A DNA stretch of 64,000 nucleotides from Valencia hispanica (GCA_963556495.2 OY747721.1:26655649-26719648); one strand, 5' to 3'; shown: positions 32,972-45,008, numbered from the stretch's first letter. Notes: a model not told the origin generated them from the sequence alone. Program-made: numbers and translations.

Positions 32972-35328
32972 AGTATGGGGAGCCTAAGTCTCCTCCCCTT
33001 CCTGTTGGCCCATGGGTCCTCTGGCCGAACAAAATTGAATGAAAGTCAAGTTATTTTCTGCTCTGCTTTGTCTTACGTCCTGAATCACACATATGATGTA
33101 CCTCAATTTAAATGACAACTAATCAGGTGTGTTTCGACTGTGTTTGTCAAGTGATTTGGGATTTATTTGATTGTAAAAATCTGGTCCACCATCCGGCGTC
33201 TCAGGGGGGGAAAGCGGTCTGCCACCAACACTGTTTACAGTGGGGATGGTGTGCTGCTGACCTCGACGCGGGACGTTTTGGGTCGGTGGATGGAATACTT
33301 CGAAGACCTCCTCAATCCCACCAGCACGCCTTCCAATCTGGAAGCAGGGTTTGGGGACTTGGGGTCGGGCTCTCCAATCTCTGGTGCTGAGGTCACCGAG
33401 GTCGTTAAAAAGCTCCTCGGTGACAAGGCTCCGGGGGTGGATGAGATTCGGCCGGAGTTCCTCAAGGTTCTGGATGTTGTGGGGCTGTGTTGGTTAACGC
33501 AGCTCTGCAATATTGCGTGGACATCGGGGGCAGTTCCCTTGGATTGGCAGACCGGGGTGGTGGTCCCCCTGTTTAAAAAGGGGGACCACAGGGTGTGTTC
33601 CAACTACAGGGGGATCACACTTCTGAGCCTCCCTGGTAAGGTCTATTCAGGGGTTCTGGAGAGGAGGGTCCGACGGATAGTCGAACCTCGGATCCAGGAG
33701 GAACAATGCGGTTTTCGTCCTGGCCGTGGAACACTGGACCAGCTCTACACCCTCAGCAGGGTCCTGGAGGATGCGTGGGAGTTCACCCAACCGGTCTACA
33801 TGTGTTTTGTGGACTTGGAGAAGGCGTTCGACCGTGTCCCTCGGGGGGCCTGTGGGGGGTGCTCCGGGAGTATGGGGTACCGGGCCCCTTGATACGGGCT
33901 GTTAGGTCCCTGTACGACCGGTGCCAGAGTTTGGTTCGCATTGCCGGCAGTAAGTCGGGCTTGTTTCCAGTGAGAGTTGGACTCCGCCCTGGTTGCCCTT
34001 TGTCACCGATCCTGTTCCTAACTTTTATGGACAGGATCTCTAGGCGCAGCCAAGGCGTTGAGGGGATCCGTTTCGTGGCCTCAGGATTGGGTCTCTGCTT
34101 TTTGCAGATGATGTGGTCCTGTTGGCTTCATCGGAGCGTGATCTACAGCTTTCGCTGGAGCTGTTCGCAGCCGAGTGTGAAGCGGCTAGGATGAGAATCA
34201 GCACCTCCAAATCCGAGGCCATGGTCTTGAGCCGGAAAAGGGTGGGGTGCCTCCTCCGGGTCGGGGATGGGGTCCTTCCCCAAGTGGAGGAGTTTAAGTA
34301 TCTGGGGGTCTTGTTCACAAATGAGGGAAAAATGGAGCGGGAGATCGATAGACGGATTGGTGGGGCATCTGCAGTTATGTGGGCGCTGTACCGGTCTGTC
34401 GTGGTGAAGAGAGAGCTGAGCCAAAAGGCGAAGCTCTCGATTTACCGGTTGATCTACGTTCCTACCCTCATCTATGGTCACGGACTCTGGGTGGTGACCG
34501 AAAGAACGAGATCACGGATACAAGTGGCTGAAATGAGTTTCCTCCGCAGAGTGTCTGGGCTCTCCCTTAGAGATAGGGTGAGAAGCTCGGTCATCCGGAG
34601 GGGGCTCAGAGTAGAGCCGCTGCTTCTCCACATCTAGAGGAGTCAGTTGAGGTGGCTTGAGGCGGCTGGTGTTTCTCGGCTGGCCTGGGAGCGCCTTGGG
34701 GTTCCTCCCGAGGAGCTGGAACAAGTGGCTGGGGAGAGGGAAGTCTGGGTCTCTTTGCTTAGGCTGCTGCCCCCGCGACCCGACCCCGGATAAGCGGAAG
34801 AAAATGGATGGATGGATGTAAAAATCTGCTAATAAAATGCCTACAATTCAGAAGTCACACATATGACGTCATGGAGCTAACGCTACTTAAAATACTCACC
34901 GAGACCTTGCGGAGCTGCATGCTGGCTCTCACTCAACAGACTTTCTCCCCCAGGCTAGCTGCCACTTTCCACATGTATGGTGCTTTTCTCTATGTTTAAT
35001 GCTCTTTCCTTCGTCCTGGAGGAAGGAGGCGAAGCCGGCTACTCTCTGAGCCATTTTTCTCCTTCTTCTTCTTCAGTTGTAGTCCACTAAGGGTTTTTAC
35101 ACAAAACCTAAAATAACTTTTGCCGCTGTTCGAAAATTAGCTCTTTTTTTGCATAAAAATGTGTCTTTAAAATTCACAGACATCATATGTTCAATCCATG
35201 GTGCATTTCAAACGGCATCAGAAAATAACTTTTATCGCTCCATTGACTCTCATTATTTTTTTTTGCCAGTAGGAGACCCATGGACCAGAAGTAGAAGGCG
35301 TGACTTAGGCTCCCCATGCACTGCCGTG
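32972..35328. mobile_element. Large inverted-repeat element in ZNF-C intron 2
   Basis: AGTATGGGGAGCCTAAGTC at the left mirrors GACTTAGGCTCCCCATGCAC at the right. The similarity continues inward about 100-150 bp (CCCATGGGTC, AAGTTATTTTCTG, CATATGATGT blocks). Apart from the Rex3 inserted in its middle the body is non-coding. This is an old DNA transposon or a foldback element. Confidence 0.55.
33184..34816 (+). mobile_element. Rex3 non-LTR retrotransposon, 5'-truncated
   Basis: A 1.63 kb copy with a 12-bp target duplication TGTAAAAATCTG at 33172-33183 and 34817-34828. The reverse-transcriptase blocks are in order: SNYRGITLLSLPGKVYSGVL, EEQCGFRPGRGTLDQLYTL, CFVDLEKAFDRVPRG, GLRPGCPLSPILF and FADDVVLLAS (34101-34130). 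Then comes the YLGVLFTNEGKMEREIDRRI region. The Rex3 assignment rests on TGGCAGACCGGGGTGGTGGT at 33545-33564, which I recall as a standard Rex3 primer site. Frameshifts near 33850 and 34085, a stop at 34635 (TAG) and a deletion near 34660 make it inactive. The endonuclease is missing. Rex3 belongs to the RTE clade. Confidence 0.85.
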
Positions 35329-35367
35329 TGATATTCGCTTAAGTGTTGCAAGTTCACACGTTGTAAA

Positions 35368-35645
35368 TTAAAACTTGACATACATCGTGAAAAACAGACA
35401 AACGTCATATGTCTGTGTGGTAAACCCAAAAGCAGACACGTTTGATAAAAGAACTAGCAGGCGGTCACAGAGCTTGTTGTGAATGCCCGACAGAGCTGTG
35501 TCTGTAAAGTAGTGATGAGAAGGCGTCTCATACCATCGCTCCAGGAGACTACAAAATCCGATGTTTGCGACAAACAACAACTGGTCATCCATTGCGATCA
35601 TTCCGGCTGCTTTTTTGGTGTCCATGGGCAATTTCTCCTAGTTTT
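35368..35645 (-). pseudogene. hAT (BED-finger type) transposase internal fragment
   Basis: The reverse strand reads AMDDQLLFVANIGFCSLLER, then YETPSHHYFTDTAL, then VSAFGFTT. This fits the MDxQPFSxVExxGFxxLxxxLxPRYxxPSRxxFTxxxxP pattern of Ac/ZBED-like hAT transposases. The BED finger and catalytic residues are not present in frame. Confidence 0.6.
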
Positions 35646-35649
35646 TTAC

Positions 35650-36328
35650 CGAATCTTTCGGTGTCGGCTGGCTTAGTGTTATTGTCAGGGTGCCGTATCA
35701 GATTGGTAGCAACGCTGTCTTTTCCACTGCGTGAAATGTCCACACTTTACAAGTGGCTGCTGCACTGCCTTCGTTGTTCAATTTAAAATACGTCCAAACG
35801 GTTGACGTTTTTGCTCTTCTGAGGTGACAATTTTGCCCTGCATTAGCCTACTAGCTAGCAGCTCGCTATTAGGTTGTATGAATTCCCCGCTTGCCGTAAA
35901 TTGTGTGACGTTGCTGCGTTGTTGTTGTCCATACAACAATGAATATTGATGCAGTGGAACTTGTTAAAATTAAAACCAAGCCATTGTCATTACGTTTGAC
36001 AATCTCTATCTCAGAATCATTTGATCGGAAATCGGGACATCCATAAAATTCATGGTTTTGCATAATTGAGTTCAGCCTGTTGTTCAGGCCGTACACAACA
36101 CAGTTTCTTATGTAATATTAAGGGAACACTAATTACACTCACCCTGTGTTGCAAGTAACACTTTCTCTTTTTTTCTCTTTCAAATAAACTAAAATATAAA
36201 TAAGATTTTAACTTTAACAATATTTAATGTTTCAGATTTTAACTAAATGAATGCAAACTTTTTAAATGTTAAATTCTTTAATCATTAATATTTTTTGCAA
36301 GCAGTCGTTAATGTTTTAATGTTCCCAG
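35650..36328 (+). other. Rest of ZNF-C intron 2
   Basis: AT-rich, with no recognised element. It ends with the polypyrimidine-rich acceptor TTTTAATGTTCCCAG. Confidence 0.4.
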
Positions 36329-37638
36329 TCCATCAGATGTTGGTGATTAAAGAAGAGGTTCCCCATGACTGGAGCTCCAGTTTGGACCAGCAGGACCCAG
36401 AGTCCCCACACATAAAGGAGGAAGAGGAGGAACAGTGGATCAGTCAGGAGGAACAAGAGCTTACTTTGAAGATTGAAGATGAAGAGAAACCTCAGTTATC
36501 AAAGCTTCATGACTTCAAAACTGATGACGACAGAGAGACTGAAGCTTCAATCAGCAGCTCAATTGATGGAGAGGACTGTGGAGGACCAGAACCAGAGAAG
36601 AAACAAGATCCATTGTGTCTTTCTCATAAAACTGAGATGACCATTCCAAAAAGAGATAAAACATCTACGCTAAGTTCCAAAGATACGTGTCAGGTTGGAG
36701 TCCAAGCTCAAGATAAACCATTTGGTTGCAATGTTTGTGACAAAAGGTTTAAACGTAAGTCTTCTGTTAAATTACACATGATCATTCACACTGGAAACGT
36801 AAAACATGGCTGTGATCTTTGTGGAAAAGCATTTAGAGTAAAGAGTTCCCTTCAGACACATATGAGAGTCCATACTGGAGAGAAACCTTTTGCCTGTGAT
36901 GTTTGTTGTAAGAGGTTTCATGCGAAGAAAAACCTTAAAGTTCACATGAAGCTCCATTCAGTGGAAAACCCTTTTTCCTGTGAGGTTTGTGGTACAAGAT
37001 TTAAGATAAAGGAAAGGCTTAAAAAGCACATGTGGAGACACAGCGGAGAGAGACCATTTGTTTGTGGTATCTGTAGTAAAGGCTTTTCAGAACAAGCTAA
37101 ACTAAAGGGACATATGAACGTTCACACAGGAAAGAGACCTTTTATTTGTGGAGTTTGTAGCAAAGGATTTTCGCAAACATCACATCTAAACGTTCACATG
37201 CGTGTTCACACGGGGGAGAAACCGTTTACTTGCAGTGTTTGTAGTAAAGCGTTTTCCCTACAAGCGACTCTAGAGACTCACATGCGTGTTCACACCAGGG
37301 AGAAAATGTTTTTTTGTAGTTTTTGTCCTAAAGGATTTGTACAGCATGGAAATCTGAAAAAACACATGGAGGTTCACACGGCCCCGTTTGGCTGTAGTGA
37401 GTGTAGTAAACATTTCGTGAAGGAGACACAGTTGGAGAAACACATGAGACTCCACTCACAGGAGAGGCAATTTGGTTGTAGTGTCTGTAAAAACAGATTT
37501 AACCAAAGGTGTCAACTTAAATACCACATGAGGATCCATTCAGGAGAGAAACCTTTTGTTTGTAGTGTTTGCAGTAAAAGACTTGCAGACCAACGAGCTC
37601 TTCATCGACACATGGTAATTCATAAGACCTCCAACTGA
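36329..37638 (+). CDS. ZNF-C terminal coding exon: acidic module plus 11 C2H2 fingers
   Basis: Completes a predicted 472-aa protein, the shortest of the five. The acceptor CCCAG precedes TC CAT CAG ATG. The module has [39 protein letters not shown] and FKTDD. Eleven fingers start at Cys170. Helix residues (-1,2,3,6): RSSL, VSST, AKNV, IERK, EAKG, QSHV, LATT, QGNK, KTQK, QCQY, DRAR. The middle segment between the conserved head (fingers 1-4) and tail (9-11) has only four fingers. The short linker HTAPFGC joins fingers 8 and 9. Linker 3-4 is the atypical HSVENPF. Finger 11 has Leu at the core Phe position. Likely a nuclear DNA-binding regulator. Confidence 0.88.
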
Positions 37639-38113
37639 TTATCAATCAGTTCAATTAAGGGAGGGAAACTGTACATTTTCTGTTTTTGAAGTAAAGAGAG
37701 GTCCAACTCTGAGGACATCAACATGGGAACAGTCTCTATGAGGGGAACTTTCCCAGTACCAGAGTTTTCACCGGAAGCAGCTGTCGGTCCGTTTTTAATT
37801 TTAAACTGTGAAACCCTTTTGTTTTTGTTGGTAATGAACATGTGCTCATGTCAGACCACACTTTGTGCATGGTGCTGCGTTTTTATGCAATGAGAGTTTA
37901 TTTATAATACGATGCAGAATCTGTTTGAATGTAGTAGAGAATTGAGATGTGAAAATCTCTAAACTGAAACACTTAGGCTCAAGCCTATAACAAGTACCAG
38001 AGAGGTTTTAGTTGATTTGTCTTTAACAGAGCTGCTGCTGCAGAATATGGAGGACAATGTGTAAATACAAATGTTTTCACTGCATCATTGTTAATTAGCA
38101 AAGTTACTATTAT

Positions 38114-38119
38114 ATTAAA
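38114..38119 (+). terminator. Weak candidate polyadenylation signal of ZNF-C
   Basis: ATTAAA, the common variant hexamer, about 475 nt after the stop and just before a Tc1 insertion. No AATAAA was seen between the stop codon and that insertion. Confidence 0.25.
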
Positions 38120-38157
38120 ACACACAACCTGTCAGGATCACATGTGATGCACAGTTA

Positions 38158-39624
38158 CACTCACTGGCCACTTTATTATGCACACGGCGGCAACCCGATG
38201 CATGTGGACATGGTTCAAACCGAGCATCAGAATGGGGAAGAAAGGTGATTTAAGGGACTATGAATTAGGGCTGGGCGATATGGCCTAAAAATAAAATCTC
38301 CGATTTTTTCACACCAAATCCGATTTCCGATTTTTTTTCTTTCTCCCTTTACTTTCTTAAACAGAAATAACAAATCACAATCTATTTTTTTAAACTCTTA
38401 TTTTAATATCTCCTTTGGGAGTCTTCCTGAATTCAAAGTTGTGTGCAAAGTTGGTAGCACATACCTGGCGTCCAAAGTCTTCAGTAGGTAAATAAAATCT
38501 CGATTTTCCCCAAAATAAATCTTCTTTAATGGCAAATTCGAATTAATCGATAAAACCGATTTATCGCCCAGCCCCACTATGAATGTAGCATGGTTGTTGG
38601 TGCCAGACGGACTGGTCTATTATTTATTTCAGAAACTGCTGATCTACTGGGATTTTCACGCACAACCATCTCTAGGGTTTACAGAGAATGGTCCGAAAAA
38701 GGGAAAATATCCAGTGAGCGGCAGTTCTGTGGGTGAAAATGCCTTGTTGATGCCAGAGGTCAGAGAAGAATGGCCAGACTGGTTCAAGCTGATAGAAAGA
38801 CAACAGTAACTCAAATAACTACTCGTTACAACCAAGGTATGCAGAAGAGCATCTCTGAACGCACAACACGTCAAACCTCAAGGCAGATCGGCTACGGCAG
38901 CAGAAAGACCACATTGGGTGCCACTCCTGTCAGCTAAGTAGAGGAAACTGAGGCCACAATTTGCACAGGCTCACCAAAATTGAACATAGAAGATTGGAAA
39001 AATGTTGCCTGGTCTGATGAGTCTCGATATCTGCTGCGACATTCGGATGGTAGGGTCAGAATTTGGTGTCAACAACATGAAAGCATAGATCCATCCTGCC
39101 TTGTATCAACGGTTCAGGCTGCTGGTGGTGTAATGGTGTGGGAGACATTTTCTTGGCACACTTTGGGCCCCTTAGTACCAATTGAGCATCATTGCAACGC
39201 CACAGCCTACCTGAGTATTGTTGCTGACCATGTCTATCCCTTTATGACCACAGTGTACCCATTTTCTGATGGCTACTTCCAGCAGGATAATGTGCCATGT
39301 CATAAAGCTCGAATCATCTCAGACTGGTTTGTTGAACATGACAATCAGTTCACTGGACTCAAATGGCCTCCACAGTCACCAGATCTCGATCCAATAGATT
39401 CACCTTTGGGATGTGGTGGAACTGGAGATTCGCATCATGGATGTGCAGCCGACAAATCTGCAGCAACTACGTGATGCTATCATGTCAATATGGACCAAAA
39501 TCTCTGAGGAATGTTTCCAGTACCTTGTTGAATCTATGCCACGAAGGATTAAGGCAGTTCTGAAGGCAAAAGGGGGTCCAACCCGGTACTAGCAAGGTGT
39601 ACCTAATAAATTGGTCAGTGAGTG
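38158..39624 (+). mobile_element. Tc1-like DNA transposon, inactive
   Basis: Ends CACTCACTGGCCACTTTATTA and TAATAAATTGGTCAGTGAGTG are inverted repeats. The transposase frame starts at 38232 (MGKKGDLRDYE) and is interrupted there by a MITE. After a frameshift it resumes as NVAWSDESRYLLR, VQAAGGVMVWETFSW, DGYFQQDNVPCHKA and WPPQSPDLDPID. The DDE/D triad residues are visible in the WSDES, QQDN and SPDLDPID blocks. Frameshifts around 38930 and 39410, plus the insertion, make it dead. Confidence 0.8.
38266..38576. mobile_element. hAT-like MITE nested in the Tc1 element
   Basis: Ends TAGGGCTGGGCGATA and TATCGCCCAGCCCCA are inverted repeats. A perfect 8-bp duplication CTATGAAT flanks it at 38258-38265 and 38577-38584. 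At 311 bp it is non-coding. It interrupts the Tc1 transposase frame just after codon 11, so it is the younger insertion. Confidence 0.8.
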
Positions 39625-39713
39625 AATGGGACCACATAATAAATAGCTAGCCCAAGATGAGGACCTAAGCGTCCATTTTTTCCATCTCTCCTTGTTGAAC
39701 ACACTCAGATGCA

Positions 39714-40582
39714 GTGTTGGGAACATTACTTAAAAAAAGTAATTAGTTATAGCTACTCCCTACTTGTTCCAAAACGTAACTGAGTTAGTACTGGATTACT
39801 CTAAATTTAAAGTAACTACTTTCCATAAATCAAAGAAAAGAAAAAAAAAAAAACTAATACAACTGGTGAAGTAAGCAACCTGTATTTCCAAGTATTTTGT
39901 TCACAACAATATAAGGTGCGTTTAACTCTGTAGTCCAGGGTTTTTTTTATCAAATATTTTCCGTATATGACCGTAAAAAAAAACGGTAACAGAAAGATCT
40001 TAACACTGTTGGTTATTTTGACAGATCAGTTTTCACACCCCTGACGACTTAGTGCAGACGTACAGACATTTTAAATTTTATGCACGGAGTACGGGAAACT
40101 GAATCAAATCAAAATAAGATTCCCATGAGAGCTTTGGAGCATCATCTCAGACCTGGACACCGTACCCAATATATGTTGTTATCCGGGAGCTGACAGCGCG
40201 CTGAAGAGGCATGGAGTGCATCTGTGACTGCACCGTACACAGACTGGTGGTGGAAAAATCCCTGCAGTTGATGTTAAAAGAGCGCATGCAGGGGGGATTT
40301 CCTCCCGCTGAAGCAATCAGAAAAGTCCTCGTTCAGAGAGTTTTGCCGAATTCTGATCATTTCAGTTGGAGGAATGTTCCCTGATTTCAAAACTGTGGCT
40401 GAAGTGGCGCTTCAGCCTCCATTACGCACAGGCGGAGCAGTTCAGCTCCTTGCGGAGCGTTCAGAGTAGGCAGTTTATTCTATCAGTTCATAGTAACGGT
40501 AACGGTGTTGTACTGACGGAAACAGTAATTAGTTAGATTACTCTGTTACTGATAAAAGAACTGTGTTATTTCCAACACTGCC
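39714..40582. mobile_element. hAT-like non-autonomous element (CAGTGTTGGGAA ends)
   Basis: CAGTGTTGGGAACATTACTT at the left and TTATTTCCAACACTG at the right are inverted. The flanks CTCAGATG and CCTAGATG match at 6 of 8 positions. No transposase is seen. An inner part (40080-40160, TCTCAGACCTGGACACC) reappears inverted near 49190-49280. Confidence 0.6.
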
Positions 40583-43207
40583 TAGATGTTACAGAATCCC
40601 CCACCCTGGCCCTGACCTGGACCCCCAGAACTTTACAATTTGCTTGTAAAGGATAATGAATGAGGAGAGGATTGATCCATAATAAGACATTCTTCTGACT
40701 TTCTGCATCCCTCTATGTGGCAGCTCACAGTGCTTCAGGTTTCTACAATGAAGAAAATAAACGGCTTTGTTAAATAACAGTAAAATTGTTTAAAATGGTG
40801 AATGTATTTAAGGATATTAGGAGAGAGGACTATTTTGTTAAACTATCGTGCCTTTGAATTACTATATTCATCTATTATTTACTTTAAAAGGCTGAAAAAA
40901 AGTGTAATTATTTCAAATTTAATTCTGAAATACTTTATTAATCCCAAAGGGAAATTAAATGTTGCTGCAAACCTTGAAGGACCTAAGCTTCCCCAAGAAG
41001 TAAAGTCTGCTCAGTCTCTTCTTATAGATGACTTGTTTACTTTATAGTTTATATTCTGTTATATTATAAAATTGATCTGGATCAATGTCTGCTTGTAGCA
41101 TGATATACCATATACAAAAAACAGTTTTTACAGTCCACCATTCTTTAATTGAGGCAATATGCTACAATTATAAATAGGGATAAACTGTCAATTAATGCAG
41201 AAGTGCATTCATAGTTTCCCATTCAGTCAGACAGCTGGTTGCTTTCAAGCAACATCCTGCTTGCTTTTTTTTTCTTTTTTTTTCAGTACAATGTGATCAC
41301 ATATTGGTAAAAACCTTTAACGCCTAACGAATCCACACCGATCCAAGAGCCGGAGATTTAAAAAATAGACAGCCTACTTACCCGTGTAAAAAATATCCGA
41401 TAAGGGGAACCTTAAACTATGGGCTAGTGTGGTCTAGACGGGGTATTGACTAAATATTTATTCGTTTAACAACTTAAACGGCCTAATGTAGACAGGGCCT
41501 AAGGCTCAGAATTTAAAGAACCACATTTCTGTATCCCAAAAAGGGTGAACTAAGTTGTCTCGTGTGGGAACACTTTGGATTGAAAAATACCAACGCTGAT
41601 CTAAAAAACATGATGTGCCGGATTTACTGCGCTGTGTTGTCTTCACCTCTCAGCAACACTACAAATGTGTTACCAACTTCAGTTTAAACTGTAGGATCTG
41701 TTAGCTACTGATACAGAACGTGACTGTGTGTTTTCCTAAATATACCTGTTTGAAAATGTTTTTGATCAAAACAACTTTGTCTTATAGGTTATTTGATTTA
41801 TTTTTAATTCATTTGTTGTTTTCTCATCTTACTGGGTAACTGTTTAAAATATTTTAACCTGTTTTTGTTTTTTTTCTTTAAGTTCTGTTGAGTACAAGTT
41901 TTGTTTCTGCAACTCTTTTCAGGCCACCGTAGTTTTCCTGACTGTACAGTACGCCCACGCTTTATGGAAAAGAAAAGGGGAGTAGGAATGGTTCTGATCC
42001 ATCCCTTGTTTTGTTTTCCCTCAGAGCAGCTATACCTAGAAAATTAAATCGTTTAAACTTGATTTATTTTTTTCGTGCGTCTTCTTTTGTGTGTGCAAAT
42101 TTTCAGTCAAGCCATGATGAAGAAAATCTTGACTTGATGCTGTAGTGGGTATCTACGTCGGCAGATGGCAGCAGTGAAACAATACAGGGGCAAAGCTAAA
42201 GCGTGTTCATGGCTGCTGCCTTACCCCGCATCTGAACCCATGAGTTTTAATTGAACTATGGCATAGAAGGTATTGATATAATCAGTGAAGTTTTTTTTAA
42301 CACATTTCCAGATTCCTCAAGTGTTGTACACCATTTACATCTTTTCCAAACACCTCTGGTTTATGCTAAAATCAATATAATTGTGAAATATTGACTTTGC
42401 CAACTCTTTTGCAATAATACTGTTGAAGCATCAGTAGTTGTGACAAAGTTATGAGGGGAGGAATGTTTTGGATAACATAGAAAAGTGTGAATACATTTTA
42501 ATTGGATGGTCACTAAAGGAATTCACAGATTTTGACAGAATATGGTATGGTATAACTTAAGGTTTATCTAGGCCCATCTACCCTGTGTCCCCCCTACCCT
42601 TGACCACTAAAGCGCTTTTAAGCTGTAAATAAAATAAATGTAAACTCTTTTCCAAAGTTGTTTGGTCTGTAGCACAGTTTCTGTTTATGGTGATTTTTTT
42701 TTGCTCAGAATGTCAATCCGCACTGTTCTCCAATAATTTACAGAAAGCCAATTAAAGCAAGCCAGCTTCTCCAACTTCTATTGTTGAAGATTTGCATAAA
42801 TGAATAACATCTGGTCTGAAATAATTCAGCACTGAAAACACTGAAATTTGTGACCAAATAATTGCAAATATATTGATAAGATGTAGATAAATGTTAAGAT
42901 TTTTTTTTTTACTAATCAGGTTAAAATAGTTTTAAGCCGATAAGAAAGAATCGCAACCAAAGTAAATGTATTTCGTTCCCCGTCTCTCTTAAAGTAAAAG
43001 TACATTTCGAAATTCTAAATTAATTTTAACCAGCCAATGATTTTATGAGGTAGAGATTTAAACTTCAAGTGAATGTTTGTTTATTCCCGTGATAGGAATT
43101 GTGAAGATTTTGATCATGTTTTATTAATTGCAATATTTTATATATTAATATATGTCTTTGTTTTTTGTATAAATGTTCAATAAAGTTTTATTCCCCCATC
43201 ACCGAGA
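40583..43207 (+). other. Intergenic sequence between ZNF-C and ZNF-D, repeat scraps
   Basis: A LINE-tail-like TACTTTATTAATCCCAAAGGG lies at about 40930, followed by the CTGCAAACCTTGAAGGACC repeat also found at 16070. At 41315-41515 is an element end (CGGCCTAATGTAGACAGGGCC) repeated at 61430-61566. 41520-43200 is AT-rich with nothing I can name. Confidence 0.4.
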
Positions 43208-43634
43208 AGATTCATTGGTCAGTGAGCAGGAAGATAACCGGATGTGACAATGCTAGCTTAGCTGGCTAGTACCCGATAGAGAAACGTCTTAAATGTAGTA
43301 TAAAGCAAGCCTTGAGTATATTTATCAGTATTTATATCGCTTCTATGTGTTTGTTTAGAACCGCTATAATTATTTAAAGAATGTAATTAGCCTCCATTAG
43401 CAAGCTAAATGGACTGTTAGCCACCGTGGAGCTAAAGCAGCTAACAGTAGAGAAACAATCAGTGTTTCTGGTGTTGAAGCTTTTCAAAGTTAATGGCTTG
43501 AAGCTACAAGACAAGTCCACTCTAAGTTTGTAAGACCCTTTGGGGAGGACAACACCGTATGTGGACGTCTCTAAAGCAGTGTTGCTTAGCTGTGGGAGAG
43601 ACTGAGGACAGATCCAGGTTGGACCCAGAACCAG
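43208..43634 (+). promoter_or_regulatory. ZNF-D promoter-proximal region and non-coding exon 1
   Basis: TTCATTGGTCAGTGAGCAGG (inverted CCAAT box 43214-43218) matches ZNF-B. The family leader follows: CAATGCTAGCTTAGCTGGCTAG, GAGAAACGTCTTAAA, GCCTCCATTAGCAAGCTAAA and GTTAGCCACCGTGGAGC. It ends GGACCCAGAACCAG|GTATCAG. The start of transcription is not resolved. Confidence 0.5.
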
Positions 43635-43734
43635 GTATCAGACTCTCTGCTCTGCAGCATCGCTTCAGATCTGCTACATGTTTACATTTTCTGTTGCACT
43701 TTATTTGATCAGATGCTGATTTGTGCCTGAACAG

Positions 43735-43842
43735 TTTCAGATAACCGAAGATCCAGGTTATGTGGCTAAAACTTTGATCTACTAGAACATGTGAAGGTTG
43801 TAAACAAGGATTGTGAAAAGGAGAATCCCAGGTGGAGCGAGG
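43735..43842 (+). promoter_or_regulatory. ZNF-D exon 2 leader with uORFs
   Basis: Begins after CTGAACAG (43734), or six bases later after TTTCAG. It carries a short uORF starting ATGTGGCTAAAA and then the start-stop ATGTGA at 43789-43794, 48 nt before the main ATG as in A and B. Confidence 0.55.
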
Positions 43843-43951
43843 ATGTCTGAGATGATGAAGGTTGAAGAAGATGAACCTGGAGGGATCAGCTTGGAGACCC
43901 CCATACCTGCAGCATCAGACCTGGAGGAGACACCAGACACAAAACATCTCA
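43843..43951 (+). CDS. ZNF-D coding exon 2
   Basis: 109 nt ending CA|GTAAGTG, phase 1, joined to 46353 across a 2.4 kb intron. The coding bases equal those of ZNF-B exon 2 (LEETPDTKHL). Confidence 0.76.
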
Positions 43952-44032
43952 GTAAGTGACTCATATTTATCTGGAGCAAATTAACTCTGGATGGTTAACA
44001 GTAGAAATAATCAAAACCAAGAATGTATGTGC

Positions 44033-45008
44033 AAGGCAAGGCAATTTTATTTGTATAGCACACTTTAAACAAGGTAATTCAAGATGCTTTACATGATTAA
44101 GTGGTAAAATAAAAACAGCAGAAAAACACAGACAACGCATATAAAGTAAAAACAGTAGTAAAACAAGAAGCATACACAAAACATATGATACATCGAAGCA
44201 TTACTCAAAGGCAGCTCTAAACAGATACGTTTTTAGTTCTGATTTAAAAGAACTCAGTGTTTCAGCTGCTTTGCAGTTTTCTGGAAGTTTGTTCCAGATA
44301 AGAGAAGCATAGAAACTGAAAGCTGCTTCTCCATGTTTGGTTCTGATTCTAGGGATGTTGAGTAGACTGGAATTAGAGGAGCTGAGTGTTCTGGTTGGTT
44401 GGTATAGTAACAGCAGATCTTTAATATACTTTGGTGCTAAGCCATTCAATGATTTATAAACTAGTAAAAGTAGTTTGAAGTCTATTCTCTGAGCTACAGG
44501 GAGCCAGTGTAAGGACTTTAGAACTGGGGTGATGTGCTCTACTTTCCTGGTTCTAGCGAGGACATGAGCAGCAGCGTTCTGGATCAGCTGCAGCTGTCTA
44601 ATTGACTTTTTAGGCAGACTTGTGAAGACGCTGTTGCAGTAATCAATCCGACTAAAGATAAACGCATGGATGAGTTTTTCTAGGTCATCAGTCCTTTAAT
44701 CCTAGAGATGTTCTTCAGGTGATAGAACGCTGACCTTGTTATTGCCCTTATGTGACCCTGGAGGTTCAGGTCTGAGTCCATTACTACACCTAGATTTCAA
44801 GCCTGATCAGTATTTCTAGCTGTATTAACTGAAGCTGTGTGTTAACTCTTGATCGTTCCTCTTTAGTTATGCTTCTGTACAGCTGGAAAAAGTTATGCCA
44901 CATCCATCCATTGATTTGCTCAATATATTTACTCAGGGTTTGGATGGGTTCAAAGTCACCTGGTGACATCGTAATGTAGAGCTGAGAATCATCTGCATAA
45001 TTATGACA
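44033..45008 (-). mobile_element. L2-like LINE, reversed, in ZNF-D intron 2
   Basis: Its 3' end lies at 44033 (GGCAAGGCAATTTTATTTGTATAGC). Reading leftward on the minus strand: [20 protein letters not shown] (near 45000) is the catalytic YADD block of the reverse transcriptase. Next come RIDYCNSVFTSLPKKSIRQL and NGLAPKYIKDLLLLYQPTRT, then IPRIRTKHGEAAFSFYASLI and the C-terminus LKTYLFRAAFE. It is 5'-truncated just upstream of YADD. Family intron sequence resumes at about 45050 (CCCAGCAGTCATTGCAGCAAAGG). Confidence 0.75.

Noticed and set aside
33167..33892. 241-codon frame as a host gene in ZNF-C intron 2
   Set aside because: It is the Rex3 reverse transcriptase with target duplications on both sides; the apparent ATG lies just before the left duplication.
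36772..36957. Reverse-strand frames through the finger exons of all five genes
   Set aside because: They are complementary shadows of repeated finger codons and differ in extent from unit to unit.
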